A stretch of 64,000 nt of DNA from Epiperipatus broadwayi (Eukaryota; Onychophora; Udeonychophora; Euonychophora; Peripatidae): contig JAQFVV010006846.1 in assembly GCA_028023455.1 (NCBI GenBank), positions 62,001-126,000 of the forward strand, written 5' to 3'. Within the stretch, counting starts at the first letter, position 1. Every line of letters starts with the position of its first letter. Under the pieces are notes generated by a model, which was not told the DNA's origin, searched no databases, and worked only from the letters and a program-made list of their open reading frames with translations. A program made the position numbers and the translations under genes. Positions 48,601 through 59,888 of this stretch are shown here, piece after piece.

Positions 48601-49959
48601 ACATGAGTCAATAAAAAATGCCAGAGTAGATATCAGCAATTAGTCATCTGACTACAATTTCAACTTTCAAAGTAAATTTAGACAAGTAAAGGATCATATG
48701 TTGGCTGTTCTCCATAACAAACCTCAAGGAAAGTACTTCTCAATATATTCTCATTATGCAATGATAAGAAGTCAAATTTGTACTTATAGCTGTCCCAAAA
48801 TGACTGGTTGGGGCCCCTAAAATTCATCCAACATAATCTTTCGGTCATGTAGCAGTTAGAAGGATGACCTCTTAAATTTAAAATAGTTTGAAATATGGCC
48901 TTTGACCTGACCTAATTCAGACATGATTTGCCTTATTGCCTGATTATTATTTGCTAAAAAAAACACCTGAACCTATCAAGATCATCTTCAAAACCAAATT
49001 ACAAATTAACTAACTATAAAGAATTGCATAAATAAGTGTAACTGGAAATATATATTGAACATTCAAAGTCAAGGAAAGAATCAGGTCAACTAAAAAGATG
49101 CAAAATGGTGTCCATTTCCAATTATATCTAAAATAGGTGACAGTAAATATGTGCACATCAAAACATTTAATACTTTGATTAAAAAAGCCATGGAGGAAAT
49201 TTAGTTATTTGTAAATATTAAATTTTTCTTTTACGATAGATATACATATAGTTGTTTTATTATTATTGTTGTTGTTATCATTATTATTCATTCATTATTA
49301 TTCATTAAATTTCTTTTTTCTGTGTTCAAATTGTAGCAAGATTAATAATATCATTTCTTGCAAGAATAAAACAAGAAAGGGAAACCTGAAAATTGTTTAT
49401 ATATTATTTTTTAAACTGTAACAAGGATGAAATTAATCTACTTGTTGAATATTGCTAAGATCATATTTAATATTGTATATAATCAATCACATATATATGT
49501 AGGTTAAAGTAATAAAATTAGATATTAAATTATTATTGAATGATATGTCAAAAATATATCAGACAGAAGTATTGGTTTAAACCCTCATGACTTGTACATC
49601 AATAACTGTAATGTGTTTATATTAACACTATTTATTATTCATGTTACTTTTTAAAAAAATATATTAGTAAGTGTATTGACCTATTCTTACTTATTTCATT
49701 CTTTATATATAATTTTTTTTCATGTTTGTCTTAAAACAGCAAAGAACCTAGAAGCAAGCCAACCTATAGTTGACAAGACTATTCAATACCATTATTCATA
49801 TAGAAAGTATTCTAAAAATTTGACATAAAAGTCAAATTATCAGAATCTTAAAACCAAATAAAACAAGCAATAATCAAAAAAAGTATAATATAATATCATA
49901 ATTATGTGTTCCCTACAATCTTTTTGAAAAAAAAAATCCTATTAACAAAAGTTTTTCCA
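42621..49959. other. Long AT-rich noncoding stretch
   Basis: No gene, RNA or repeat family recognised in about 7 kb. Frames at 42637-42846, 44774-44989, 45454-45747 and 45935-46153 are K/I/N/F/Y-rich, low complexity, without motifs. Homopolymer runs are common (44504-44518, 44968-44984, 45706-45717). A 79-codon stop-free stretch on the minus strand ending near 48657 has no recognised product. Confidence 0.45.
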
Positions 49960-51430
49960 ATAGTCGAGTCATCTGCCATTAGAGCAGACTGGGTTGCAAC
50001 TGCAAACAAAGTTTTGTCTTTAAAATTTTTACTACAAAACTACTTTTGAGTGCGACCTTTATTGATGTAATTTCAGCTTATGATTCTGTTTGGAAAAATG
50101 GACTTCTAAAAGTTTCTTCTAAAATTCTTAAATACAGAAAAACCATTAGTTTAATTACCAAAACCTGTCCAATATAAAAATTCAAGTGACACTAAAATAA
50201 TTATTGAAATGAAATTACAAAATTGTACAGAATGATTTTTTCAACAAAATTCAATTATCTTACCTACTTTATTTAATATATTTATCAGTGATCTTCTTGA
50301 AACTGAATGCAGGAAATTAATTTATGCTAATAATATTTTTTTCATTTCTCAAAAGGGATCCTTTTCTGAAATAGAAAATTTCCTCAGGATATAAAAAGAT
50401 TGGAGATCTTATTTCTAACCTAGAGAAGTCAGTACGCCCAGTTTTTTATCTAAACAAAAGGGAATTATATCACCATCTGAATATAAACTTTGCAATAATA
50501 AACTAAAACACAATTTTATCCCATGTAATTTAGAAACAACCTTGTATTGCAGCTTATCTTATTGTACTCATTTAGCTAAGGATAAATTAAAATTAATGTA
50601 TATGAATAACTTCCTTGGGAAGCTAGCTAGTAATACTTGGAATTGTGATGCAAATTCTTTATGGACAGCTTCCTTAACAATAGCATATTCTGTTGAAAAC
50701 TGTAACCCTGTTTGGAAAAAAAGTTTTCATACAAAAATCTAGATAGTAAAATAAATATTACCAGAAGCAATATTACTGGTACATTAAATTATACTATTTT
50801 ACAGTGGCTTCCTGTTCATTCACATAATCCTCCAGACAGATATCAGAAAAAAAGTTTCTTCACAGAAAATGTATACAAAGCTGCAAAGCAGATTGGATTT
50901 ACTGAATAACTCAAAATATAGCTCCACTCCCTAAATTTTGTTTCAAACCAAGATCAATTTTTGGATATTCAACTAGGAATTTACAATCAAAAAATTATAA
51001 TGTAAAAAAGTGGGTTTCCTATCCAAACAATTTTTTTTTCAAATCCAGAAACAATGCCTGCTAGGGTTGATCTTAAATGAAATTGGAATCTTATCAATAG
51101 ATTCAGGACAATCCATAACCTATACACTTATAATAAAATTTATCAATCACTGATCTATGTAAATGTGGTCAACACATAAACTATGAACTACATAGTGATA
51201 ATAGAGCCTATCACTTGAAATTTCTATTGTTCTCAGTATCCATCATTTCTGTAAGTCAGACTCAGTTCAAACCAAAATCTGGAGTTATTCCTCATTAAAA
51301 GGTGGCATTCATTGTCATGGTAATTATGAAAATAAGATACCTTTTACAACATATTAAGATTAAATTATGTATTTGGAAATATAACTAGTACTCTGAAAAA
51401 ACTTTTTGTTAAAGTTTGACCACCATTCAG
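49960..51430 (+). pseudogene. Non-LTR retrotransposon ORF2 remnant, RT to C-terminus, catalytic site lost
   Basis: Plus-strand pieces in order: SAIRADWVATANKVLSL (about 49972-50025); FIDVISAYDSVWKNGLL (about 50060-50110), the motif with the first catalytic Asp; QQNSIILPTLFNIFISDLLE (about 50243-50300); LIYANNIFFISQKGSFSEIE (about 50318-50378), where YADD has become YANN; a connecting region; then HLAKDKLKLMYMNNFLGKLA, WNCDANSLWTASLTIAYS and NCNPVWKKS (50569-50725), and NITGTLNYTILQWLPVHSHN (50780-50840). A last piece, LCKCGQHINYELH.DNRAYH (about 51155-51220), recalls the Cys-rich C-terminus. Several frameshifts and stops. Product class is certain; the clade is not. Confidence 0.87.
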
Positions 51431-52503
51431 TAATTTAAAATCCAGGTATATGGTATCATGTATTATGATCAAATTTGCTTTTTGAAGTTAGTGAAAGAAG
51501 TAAGCATATCTCTCTTATATGTATATTTGATAAACTCACAAAAAGTTCTTTGATTTAATATTAAATGTAAAAATCTAGAAATTGATCAGGTTATCAATGG
51601 TTGGTTATTTCATATATAACTAAATTACCTTTTATTTTACCCTATTTCTATGTACATAGCCTCCTATCTCCCATTATATTTGTTCATTCAATGTAAGATC
51701 ATCATCTGATTTACTTTACTGTCAACATTGATGTCATAATTATTAAGGAAATTTATTAAATTTTTCTACTCTTTCTGCATTCAGCTATAATATATACATA
51801 TATGCAGTTGGACAAATATATAAAAAATCCTACAGCAGATTCATCTTGTTTCTCTGCAATCAATCTCACTAAGTTACCAGAATTAAATAATAAAGAACTG
51901 TATACATTTTGCTAAAATAGTAGTTCTCTATTCTAGCCATTTACCAATGACCTTAAAATCCAACAATTATCAGATATTATTATCCTTAAAATATCCATTC
52001 CTAGATTGGTTTCTAGCTTCCATCTTTACCAATGAAGTTTGACATTCAAGTACTTTTAACTCCACTTTATTATTCAAGTTAAAAAAGGTTTTGAATCCAA
52101 GTTAATCTTAAACTGAACAGTTATATAGATCTGATTCCAGGTATGAAATAAATGATTTCATGAGAGTTAGCAAAGAACAAAACTATTAAAATATATTTAC
52201 TGACCTACAATCCTATACAACTGTTCAAATAGGGTTTTTTGGTTTAAAACCCTCAGATGTTTAATTTTCACATTTTCAGCTTAAATACTACAATGGAGTT
52301 AAATACAGTTTCTAAATGGTTAATTGCAATAGTTACAGCTTTAAATCCCAATCCTTATTCAAAAAGGCTAAAATCAAAAACAGGTCTGAGGATGTTGATT
52401 TAAATGCACTAATATTTGGTAATCACTGGTTATTCAGGTTTACTATAGCTGGCACTAGAGTAGAAAGCAGCTCATTTTAGCCTATATTATATAAAGTATT
52501 ATT
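51431..52503. other. Noncoding DNA, nothing recognised
   Basis: No frame or repeat recognised; it may include the 3' untranslated remnant of the LINE just upstream. Confidence 0.4.
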
Positions 52504-52688
52504 TAATATAGGGTATATGAGCACAGACTTTCACACCACCCACCTCTCTCCACTCTATCTAATAACACTGATAAACCTAAACACATATATGCTGAAAAGA
52601 TAAATATGTGTTTAGGTTTATCAGTGTTATTAGATAGAGTGGAGAGAGGTGGGTGGTGTGAAAGTCTGTGCTCATATACCCTATATTA
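52504..52688. repeat. Perfect inverted repeat: two 85-bp arms, 15-base loop
   Basis: 52504-52588 is the exact reverse complement of 52604-52688; I compared all 85 positions and found no mismatch. The loop is ATGCTGAAAAGATAA. The arms contain CACCACCCACCTCTCTCCAC, which is GC-richer than the flanks. Perfect pairing means either very recent origin, gene conversion between the arms, or selection on a hairpin RNA. No coding content. No clear target duplication flanks it. Confidence 0.95.
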
Positions 52689-52934
52689 CATATATATAGC
52701 CACAGGTATATAACAAGCCTGTGTTTCAGTTATAAAGTATTATTATGTTTATAATAAATAGATCTGCTGATTAATTCAGTACTTTATGAAAATTTACTAA
52801 GAAACATTATAAGAATTTAATAATTTAATGTTATATCAAAAGATTTTATTGGAAAATGGTAATCTTTCTTTACAACAATATTTGATACTATGAATTATTT
52901 TCTATGATGCAGGCTCAACGAATTAAAGGCCTAT

Positions 52935-53015
52935 GTGGTTTAACATGGCATACTGTATAGTAGTGGAGTCAAGAGCAAAAGATTCATGGTTCACTTCCAA
53001 TTGAGAAAATAATAA
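52935..53015 (+). repeat. Possible SINE or tRNA-like fragment
   Basis: GTAGTGGAGTCAAGAGCAAA followed by GATTCATGGTTCACTTCCAA has the spacing of tRNA A and B boxes (GGTTCACTTCC, compare GGTTCRANNCC). No complete cloverleaf. Weakly reminiscent of the SINE array at 9076. Confidence 0.3.
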
Positions 53016-56000
53016 AAATTCAGCTTAGACAATTGTGTAAAATTCAGTTTAACATTTTAATGCTCAAATGTCATGATTTTTAAGTAATTGATCATACGTG
53101 ATTATTTTCAATAGATCAAAGAAAGAAACTGTCTGTTGAATCTGTGAAAAGAATTATTTGTGTAGCATTAAAAAAAATGAGTTTCTTGAATTTTTACAAT
53201 AAATAAATGCTAAAATAAATAAATATCATTCAAAATGAGAAATGCAAAAAAGGCTAAAACTATAAGAAATGTATACTATCATAAAAATTATCAACTGCAA
53301 CTTTTGTAGAGGCTGAACACATATTCTTCTTTTTTTATTAAGTTTTCTAGAGATATGGTTTAAAAAGTCATATACAAAACATGGGCTTAGTGCAGGTGTT
53401 TGCCATGCCTATGAGGTAACTCCAGTCTATTTTACAGGTTCTAATTATGCATAAGATTTTTTCTTCCAGATAGCTCATTCATATGTTACTCAGCTAATTC
53501 AACACTGATCAGCAAATAGATATGTAACTATTATTTGAGGTAAAGATTAAAATAGGGATGGGAGAATCTCTAATCCTATTCCTGATGAGTAATGTTTTTT
53601 TCTTAACTATTTTTCCATAAAGAGATATTCGTAATGGGCCTATTTAAATGTTTTTTTATCTATATATATATATTTATTCAATGACTTTTATGTATAAATA
53701 ATATCTTAAATTGATAACTTGTAAATTTTAAATTAATTTACTTTTTTTTAAAAAAAATTTGAAACACTTGTACGATATAAATTTGTTTCACATTCCCTCT
53801 ACAGAATTATGAATAAAACCTTTTAGTTCTAAAAATAAATTTCTGAAGATAATATGAAAATGATCTTTAAGTAATGGAAAATAAACTCTATTTATAAAAG
53901 TATTAATTTTAACTTAATGCTATTTTATAATTAAAAAAACTGGGATAAATCAAATCTTTTGGGGAAACAACTAATATTATCTATAAAGTTAGTAAAAAAT
54001 ACGTTTTATTAAATATATTTCATTTAAAATGAGTTTTAATATGTATTAAGTTTATTAACAAAAGTCCATACTGATGTGCATTATATATACATATATTTTT
54101 AAACATAAAATTACTAAGTGAAAGAATTAATTATATATTCAGATTTAACTCGAAATATGCAATGAAATATTTCATTACGTTGGCAATAAAACTTGTTTTT
54201 TTAAAAAACAGAATATTATATTATTCACTGTTTTTTTTTAAGACTTTCATCAATTTTATTATCTAAAACAACAGAAAATTCCTGTACAAAAATTTCTTAA
54301 ATAAGTTTTCATTTATCTTAATAAAACACATTTCTCCATTCCTTGCCTCTGTAATGGTTAGTTTGTAAGGAATCCTCCATGGGAATTAATGTGACTTATT
54401 GGTTTCACTAAATATATTATGACTTTATCTCTAAAACAGTTTCAGCTTAAAGCATTAAGCGAACAGTTATACTAACAGATGGCTAAGTCGTTCATGAGCA
54501 GGCTTTAATTGATAACAAATTTGGTTTTCGAATTAAAAAAAAAAAAGTGTAAACAAAAAAAAAACTATAATAAAATTAATAACATACAATTAGGTAAACA
54601 AATATTTCATATATATTTTAAAGAGCAACAAATAGAAACAGTTTTTTAAAAAATAATAGTTAGTCCTTTAATAGCCCAGTTAACTGATTAGTGAGCTATT
54701 GATTTCTGAATCGATTGCCAATGAGGGGAAATGAAAAAAATAACACATTTTAAATTGTTTGATTCAAACTGTCGTGCTTTACCTACCACTTTGTTGCTCA
54801 ATACCATTTGGTTTATTGAGAAGCTGATCATGTAAATAAAAATTTGCATGGCTAACAATATTTTTTTAAAAAATTACAAAGTTTACTAGGAATGTCTTTG
54901 CTATATGTCTTTCATCTATTAGTCATCATAAAGTAAAATTTTTAAATAAGTACAGTTCTAATCCTTCAGATTGTGGTGATGGGAGATTATTTTTTTTTAA
55001 AAGATGTGTAGTGGGTGAAATATGTTGATTTTGATAAAATAGAATCTTTTCTGTAACCATAATGAGACAATACAATAGATCCTAGGGGGAAAAAATAACT
55101 ATATTAGAATTAGATATTTAACTTGCTTTACTAACTTGTATTTTGTATTAAGAATTTATTTAATCTAACTCATAACAATTTTATTTATAAATGGATTCAT
55201 GGCAACTACTAAAAGATAAAATGATCATGCTACTTCCAGAAAAAATAAAATAAAAAATATATAGGATTTTATCATTTAATTAAAGCATAAAAATGTGTTT
55301 GCACAAATGCACAATTTCATTGTCAATTATTGCACATATGTCCAATGGTATCAGAGGCCCATGATGACTGAACTCAAACTATTCTAAGTAACTAAAGATA
55401 AAGTGGTAAATGAAAATAATAATAAAAAATGAAAAAAAAAACAATGATGACTAATTTAGCTATAAATGTGAGGATAAATGTCCCAAATGAATTTGTTTTA
55501 TTCATTTGTTTGGTCTTGTAAATGCAATTATGGTAGAAAGCTAAAAAAAAAATATTTTTTTTCACTAATAATAATTTATTTTATTAAAAATGTAAACTAT
55601 TGGCTCAGACTAGTAACAATGTGATCCTTCCCTTACTTGCAGTAAAAATCACATTATTTTCCAATCATACTTTTTGTTTTGTGGTAGTAGCATGCTGAAA
55701 CTAATTAAGATCAAAAAGCAAAAAAATAGGATCCTGGGTTTTGAGTTAAGAATAGTTAGATTCTCATTTTCAAAAAATAATTTTTCTAGTCGGATTTATT
55801 ATGGCTAACTGAAAGTTCTAAACTAGCTTTTGAAATCTATTTCATAGGCATATACTAACTACAACACTAGATAACTATTTAAATACTAAAATATAGCCCT
55901 ATAATTTTAAGAGTGTGAAATTTATTAACTAGTTCCTTCTTATTTAATTTGCCATTCCAGTCCTCTTCAACTTATCTGCAATGGTACCAGTTTATATTTT

Positions 56001-56081
56001 TATCTTTTTTTAAATTAATACATCTAACATACTTAATTCTTTTATTTTACTTTTTCAAATATATATCTCTATTATCATTAT
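53016..56081. other. Noncoding DNA, possibly some conserved elements
   Basis: No gene recognised. The blocks at 54335-54520 and 54660-54850 have more even composition and longer non-repetitive stretches (TGAATCGATTGCCAATGAGG and the like), which is how conserved regulatory elements often look in an AT-rich genome; this is a guess. (AT)n occurs at about 53662-53673. Confidence 0.35.
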
Positions 56082-56104
56082 TATTATTATCATCATCATC
56101 ATCA

Positions 56105-56157
<53 letters not shown>
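56082..56157. repeat. (ATT)n/(ATC)n microsatellite
   Basis: About 75 bases of ATT and ATC triplets. The leucine- and serine-rich frame at 55949-56161 is this repeat translated and is not a gene. Confidence 0.95.
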
Positions 56158-56158
<1 letters not shown>

Positions 56159-56171
56159 TAAATACAAAGGA

Positions 56172-56417
56172 ATGAATAAAAATAATTCTTCATCAATAAT
56201 AGTAACTAGATCAAGTGATTTTGATTTATTATTTGAACCAGCATACTTTAAAACTCATTGTGGATATCAGAAATGTTATCTTGGTCCAAGATTTTATAAT
56301 ATTTTTATAAGGAACATTGGATTTAATGTTAATGACCTACCAAGAAAAACTTTGAGAAAATTCATTATGGACTGGATTATAATTGATGATAATGAAAAAC
56401 TTTTTATTTCTATTTAA
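56172..56417 (+). pseudogene. LINE ORF2 C-terminal fragment, 81 codons, open
   Basis: The reading IVTRSSDFDLLFEPAYFKTH, then YLGPRFYNIF and LPRKTLRKFIMDWIIIDD matches the usual C-terminal end of Jockey/CR1-type LINE ORF2 (N-TRSS-L-L..P..RT, then GP..WN.LP, then a basic FK..L..W helix). It is uninterrupted to a natural TAA at 56415-56417 and has no RT upstream: a 5'-truncated insertion. A 3' untranslated part and an (ATT)n tail follow. Confidence 0.72.
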
Positions 56418-56502
56418 TTATTTTATTGTATATTAATGTTTTTTATTTTATTTGCACATGTATTTTTGTTAAGCTCCATGTGTGATTTTTTATCACAAGG
56501 AG

Positions 56503-56506
<4 letters not shown>

Positions 56507-56588
<82 letters not shown>
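56507..56588. repeat. (ATT)n microsatellite, likely the 3' tail of the LINE fragment
   Basis: About 80 bases of pure ATT triplets, about 90 bases after the LINE stop codon. Many CR1/Jockey-type LINEs end in short tandem repeats rather than poly(A), so this may be the insertion's 3' end, later expanded. Confidence 0.85.
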
Positions 56589-56805
56589 GAGCAATCATCA
56601 CATCAGTGCTAGAAGAAAATGAACATGTTAATGCAATTAAAAAGCACTCATCAGAAGACTATCCATGCTACAAATACAAGTCATAGTATTGATTTTTCTG
56701 GCATGAGAATAGTATTGAAATGTGACACTGTCCAACAATGTCAGATCAGAAAAGCCATTGAGATCTTAAAAGACAAGATTACATTGTAACAGATATGTAA
56801 AAATC

Positions 56806-58544
56806 TGTTACATAAAAAAAATATTTAAAGATAAACAGAAAAAATTATATAAATATATATTTTGAAAAGGGTTATCATTTAAGTAGTCAATATAATAACA
56901 AGTAGAAATGGAAAGATTTTAAAATAAGAAACAAAAGACTGCTTTAGAATTAAACAAAAAATGAGAAAGAATAAAACTGTGGTCAAGTTATACCAGACTT
57001 TTTTTTTAGACTTGATTTAAAATAAATGATTTAAAACAATAGAAAAAATATAATGATAATTTAAGAATTTCATTAGATTTTCTATTTAAAAGAAAATCTA
57101 ATGAAGGTAATCACAGGCCAATTAAGCCAGAAAAAATTGCTTATCTTCTCTTTAAAAAAATGCAAACTTCAAAATGTTAGCTGTAAAATTTTGCAAAATA
57201 AAAAATAATAATTTAAAATTGTATTTGATAAGCTAATGTATTCATTTGAAAAAGGAAATGGAGTGTAAAGTTATCTAATTAAATATAAAATAATTTTTAT
57301 CTAGTCAATATTAAAAATAATTTTTGTAAATGATTATCTGATCAAGAAAGGATTGTTTTATTGAAAATAAAAAAAAAACAGCCAACTGATTACATAATTA
57401 ATGCTATTATTAAAAAGATTAATTAGATAAAGAAAATTAAAATTGATTAATAATGTGGGTGAACTCTGACAATGGGTGGTCAAAGGCATATAAGTTAATA
57501 AATTTTTTATTTAGTACCATTATTCATGCTATTCTACTGTTGTAATTTTGTTATTGGATTTCTAAATTTTGCAGTCTTCACAATTGTGGACTTCTACTGA
57601 TGCATAGGAATCTCTTCAGGCACCCTAAAACTACCATGCCTTGATAGATTTATAAAAAGGTGTTCATTTGGTTTTCACCATGCAGTCCAATAACCTGTCA
57701 AATAGCCTGGTGTGTGACCAAAACCTTGATCTGCTATTGCTGAGACACCTGCCCACTATTGCTGGACAAGTAAATAAAAAGTGCACCAGAAAGAAGCTAC
57801 AAGTCACTAAGAAAACTAGAATTCAACACAAGAACACAGTTCATAAACTTTAAACACTGTCAAAAAAAGGTGATCACCTCAAGATTAACCAAAACTAGAT
57901 CAATATAAGCAAAAATCAAAATCTACACAAATTAAAATACAAGGAGTAGAATTTTCTTTATAAACTTTGCTATAATGAGAAATATATGAACACTTACTTC
58001 CTAATTTAGAATGAAATTGATTATGCTAAAATAACTTTGTAATTAATTCAATTTTATTTTATTTTTTTGTTGTTATAATTTGATGTGTTAATTGTGTAAA
58101 TGTTATTTAATTTTTAATTTGGCCTGAAATCTCTTCTTTCCAAATCTCACTGTATGAAGTTTAGTTAATACAATTTTTGTTAACTATATTGTTTTGTTTT
58201 TAAAACATTCATTATCTAATAGCCACAATGATAGGAGTTTCTTTGTTTATTTGAGCTAGCTAAGGAAGCAAGTGCTAGAAGCATTTAAAATATTCTCTTG
58301 TAGATATTCCAGTTAATTTTCTGGATGGCAACTGGGTTTTATACCTAATATAAATAAAAAGTATTCACAGGAGAAGTATTTTGCTTCTAGAGAGTGGGTC
58401 TAATAATCTTGAAAAGTGACCACGGTAAAACTGTCTCAGTCTGACCATTAGTAAAATTAATATGTAAAATATTGAGTATATCCCCTCCCCACTTGTATAA
58501 TGGTTCAAATAAAAATTTATTTTAAATAAATAAAAGTGAGTTTC
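56806..58544. repeat. 1.7-kb duplicated segment, copy 1
   Basis: This aligns end to end with 59889-61625. Landmarks are ATCATTTAAGTAGTCAATAT (56874), AGATTTTAAAATAAGAAACA, CTCTTCAGGCACCCTAA (57611), CAAAACCTTGA (57720) and AATAAATAAAAGTGAG at the end. Divergence is substantial with many indels. It contains a perfect 15-bp-arm hairpin at 57069-57105 that the other copy lacks. The 61-codon frame at 57668-57853 (K/T/R-rich C-terminus) is broken in copy 2, so I do not call it a gene. It may be a repeat family rather than a true segmental duplication. Confidence 0.85.
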
Positions 58545-58565
58545 CTTTATAATTGGTGCTGAATA

Positions 58566-58692
58566 TGAGCACCAGAATGAACTATCATATAATTGTCACC
58601 CATGTGAGTGCCCAAATGAACAATTATCTAATTGCTGCCCAAATATGAGTGTCTAAATAAACAACTACATATAATTGTCTCCCAAAGTAGTT
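58566..58692. repeat. Degenerate tandem repeat, about 42 bp, three units
   Basis: TGAGCACCAGAATGAAC, TGAGTGCCCAAATGAAC and TGAGTGTCTAAATAAAC each precede AA.T.TATAATTGTC.CCCA-type sequence. Noncoding. Confidence 0.65.
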
Positions 58693-59580
58693 GCACAAAA
58701 GCCATACACATAAAAGTAAAATAATCAGCTTTACCAGCATATGTGAACAAAAATGACCTTAGCTATCCAATAAAGCAAAAAAATACATATATAAAAAAAA
58801 CTCTGTTAATAATTCCATATACTATATTTTCTCCATATGACAATAACACCCTCATAATGGACAAAGATGATATAGAAAAGGCAACATACAATGCTTGGTT
58901 TCTGAAATTAATTAGATATCAAAATAAAGAAATGTCAGATAAAAAATAGTCTAGTAGTCAGACAAACTGGCAGACATAGACCTCATGGAAAATGATCCTG
59001 GATTTTGTTAAAAATAAATAATGTAGAATTTTTAAAATAAAGAATGTAAATAAATAATATTTTTTTAGTTTCTGATTAAGAAAATTAAAGAATAAAAGAT
59101 AATAGTCAGATGATTTGACAGAAATTGTACTAGTATAAATAATAAATCTTGATAATGAGTAGAAATAACAACTTTGAAAAAAAAAAGTCAATCCCTGAAC
59201 CATGTCATCCAAAATTTCTGAGAAACCAAGCTCATAAGTCTGTGCTTTGGAAACAATGAAGCATGACTAAATGAAAAATTAAAATAAGGCATAAAACGTT
59301 GAATTTTTAAAAAAAAAATTTTTAAACATAATCATATAAATATTAGGCATAAATAAAAATAATAATAGTTCTTTTAAAGTACACATCAAGTGATGATGAA
59401 TAGGGTTTTGCATAATCCTTTGATTGGCAAAAGGGTCTGTGTGTGAAACCTCCACTTAAAATAATGATGTGCCATTAAAGAAAAGTCATGGCTCTAAAAA
59501 TATAGCTAGAAGAAAAATTTCTAACCAATTAATAATAATATCATAAGCCAAATGTAGAGAAAAAATATACTCCTGACATT
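58693..59580. other. Noncoding spacer between the two 1.7-kb copies
   Basis: Frames at 58743-58949 (plus) and 58958-59212 (minus) have no recognisable motif. Nothing else seen. Confidence 0.4.
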
Positions 59581-59651
59581 CAAGATAAAATATTCAAAGA
59601 CCATGTTTTGCATCCATATAGCACAATAATTGGTCTCCTGCTGTAGTCATA
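59581..59651 (-). pseudogene. Short LINE remnant (LYGCKTW motif)
   Basis: The minus strand reads YSRRPIIVLYGCKTWSLN without a stop. TLLYGCETW is a hallmark of the region after the RT core in several invertebrate LINE groups. Only about 23 codons are recognisable; flanking frames are closed. Confidence 0.5.
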
Positions 59652-59888
59652 ACATCTGCAAAAAAATAAATGTAGTTTAACTAACAGGATTGATCTGCAT
59701 GTGAAATGCAGTCATTAAATTTAATGCCTCTCTTATAACTCTTGTTCATTGTGAACCTTGCTCATCATAAAACTTACCTATTAAGCAATTTTTTTTAAAT
59801 AATAGTGTGAATTAAAATCAATCAATGCCTACGAAAAGGAATTGACACATTTTACTCCTAAATTGGCAGGGATGCAATGTGACACAAA

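Noticed and set aside
48657-48895. 79-codon stop-free stretch on the minus strand with exon-like composition
   Set aside because: No recognised family, no second exon and no clear splice sites; within chance expectation for this much sequence.
54335-54850. Candidate conserved regulatory elements
   Set aside because: Only base composition suggests this; without comparison to another species there is no support, so it is not listed as a finding.
55949-56161. Leucine/serine-rich 70-codon frame, could look like a membrane protein
   Set aside because: It is mainly the translation of the (ATT)n/(ATC)n microsatellite.
57668-57853. 61-codon frame with basic C-terminus
   Set aside because: The matching position in the duplicated copy at about 60780-60960 is interrupted, so the frame is not conserved.
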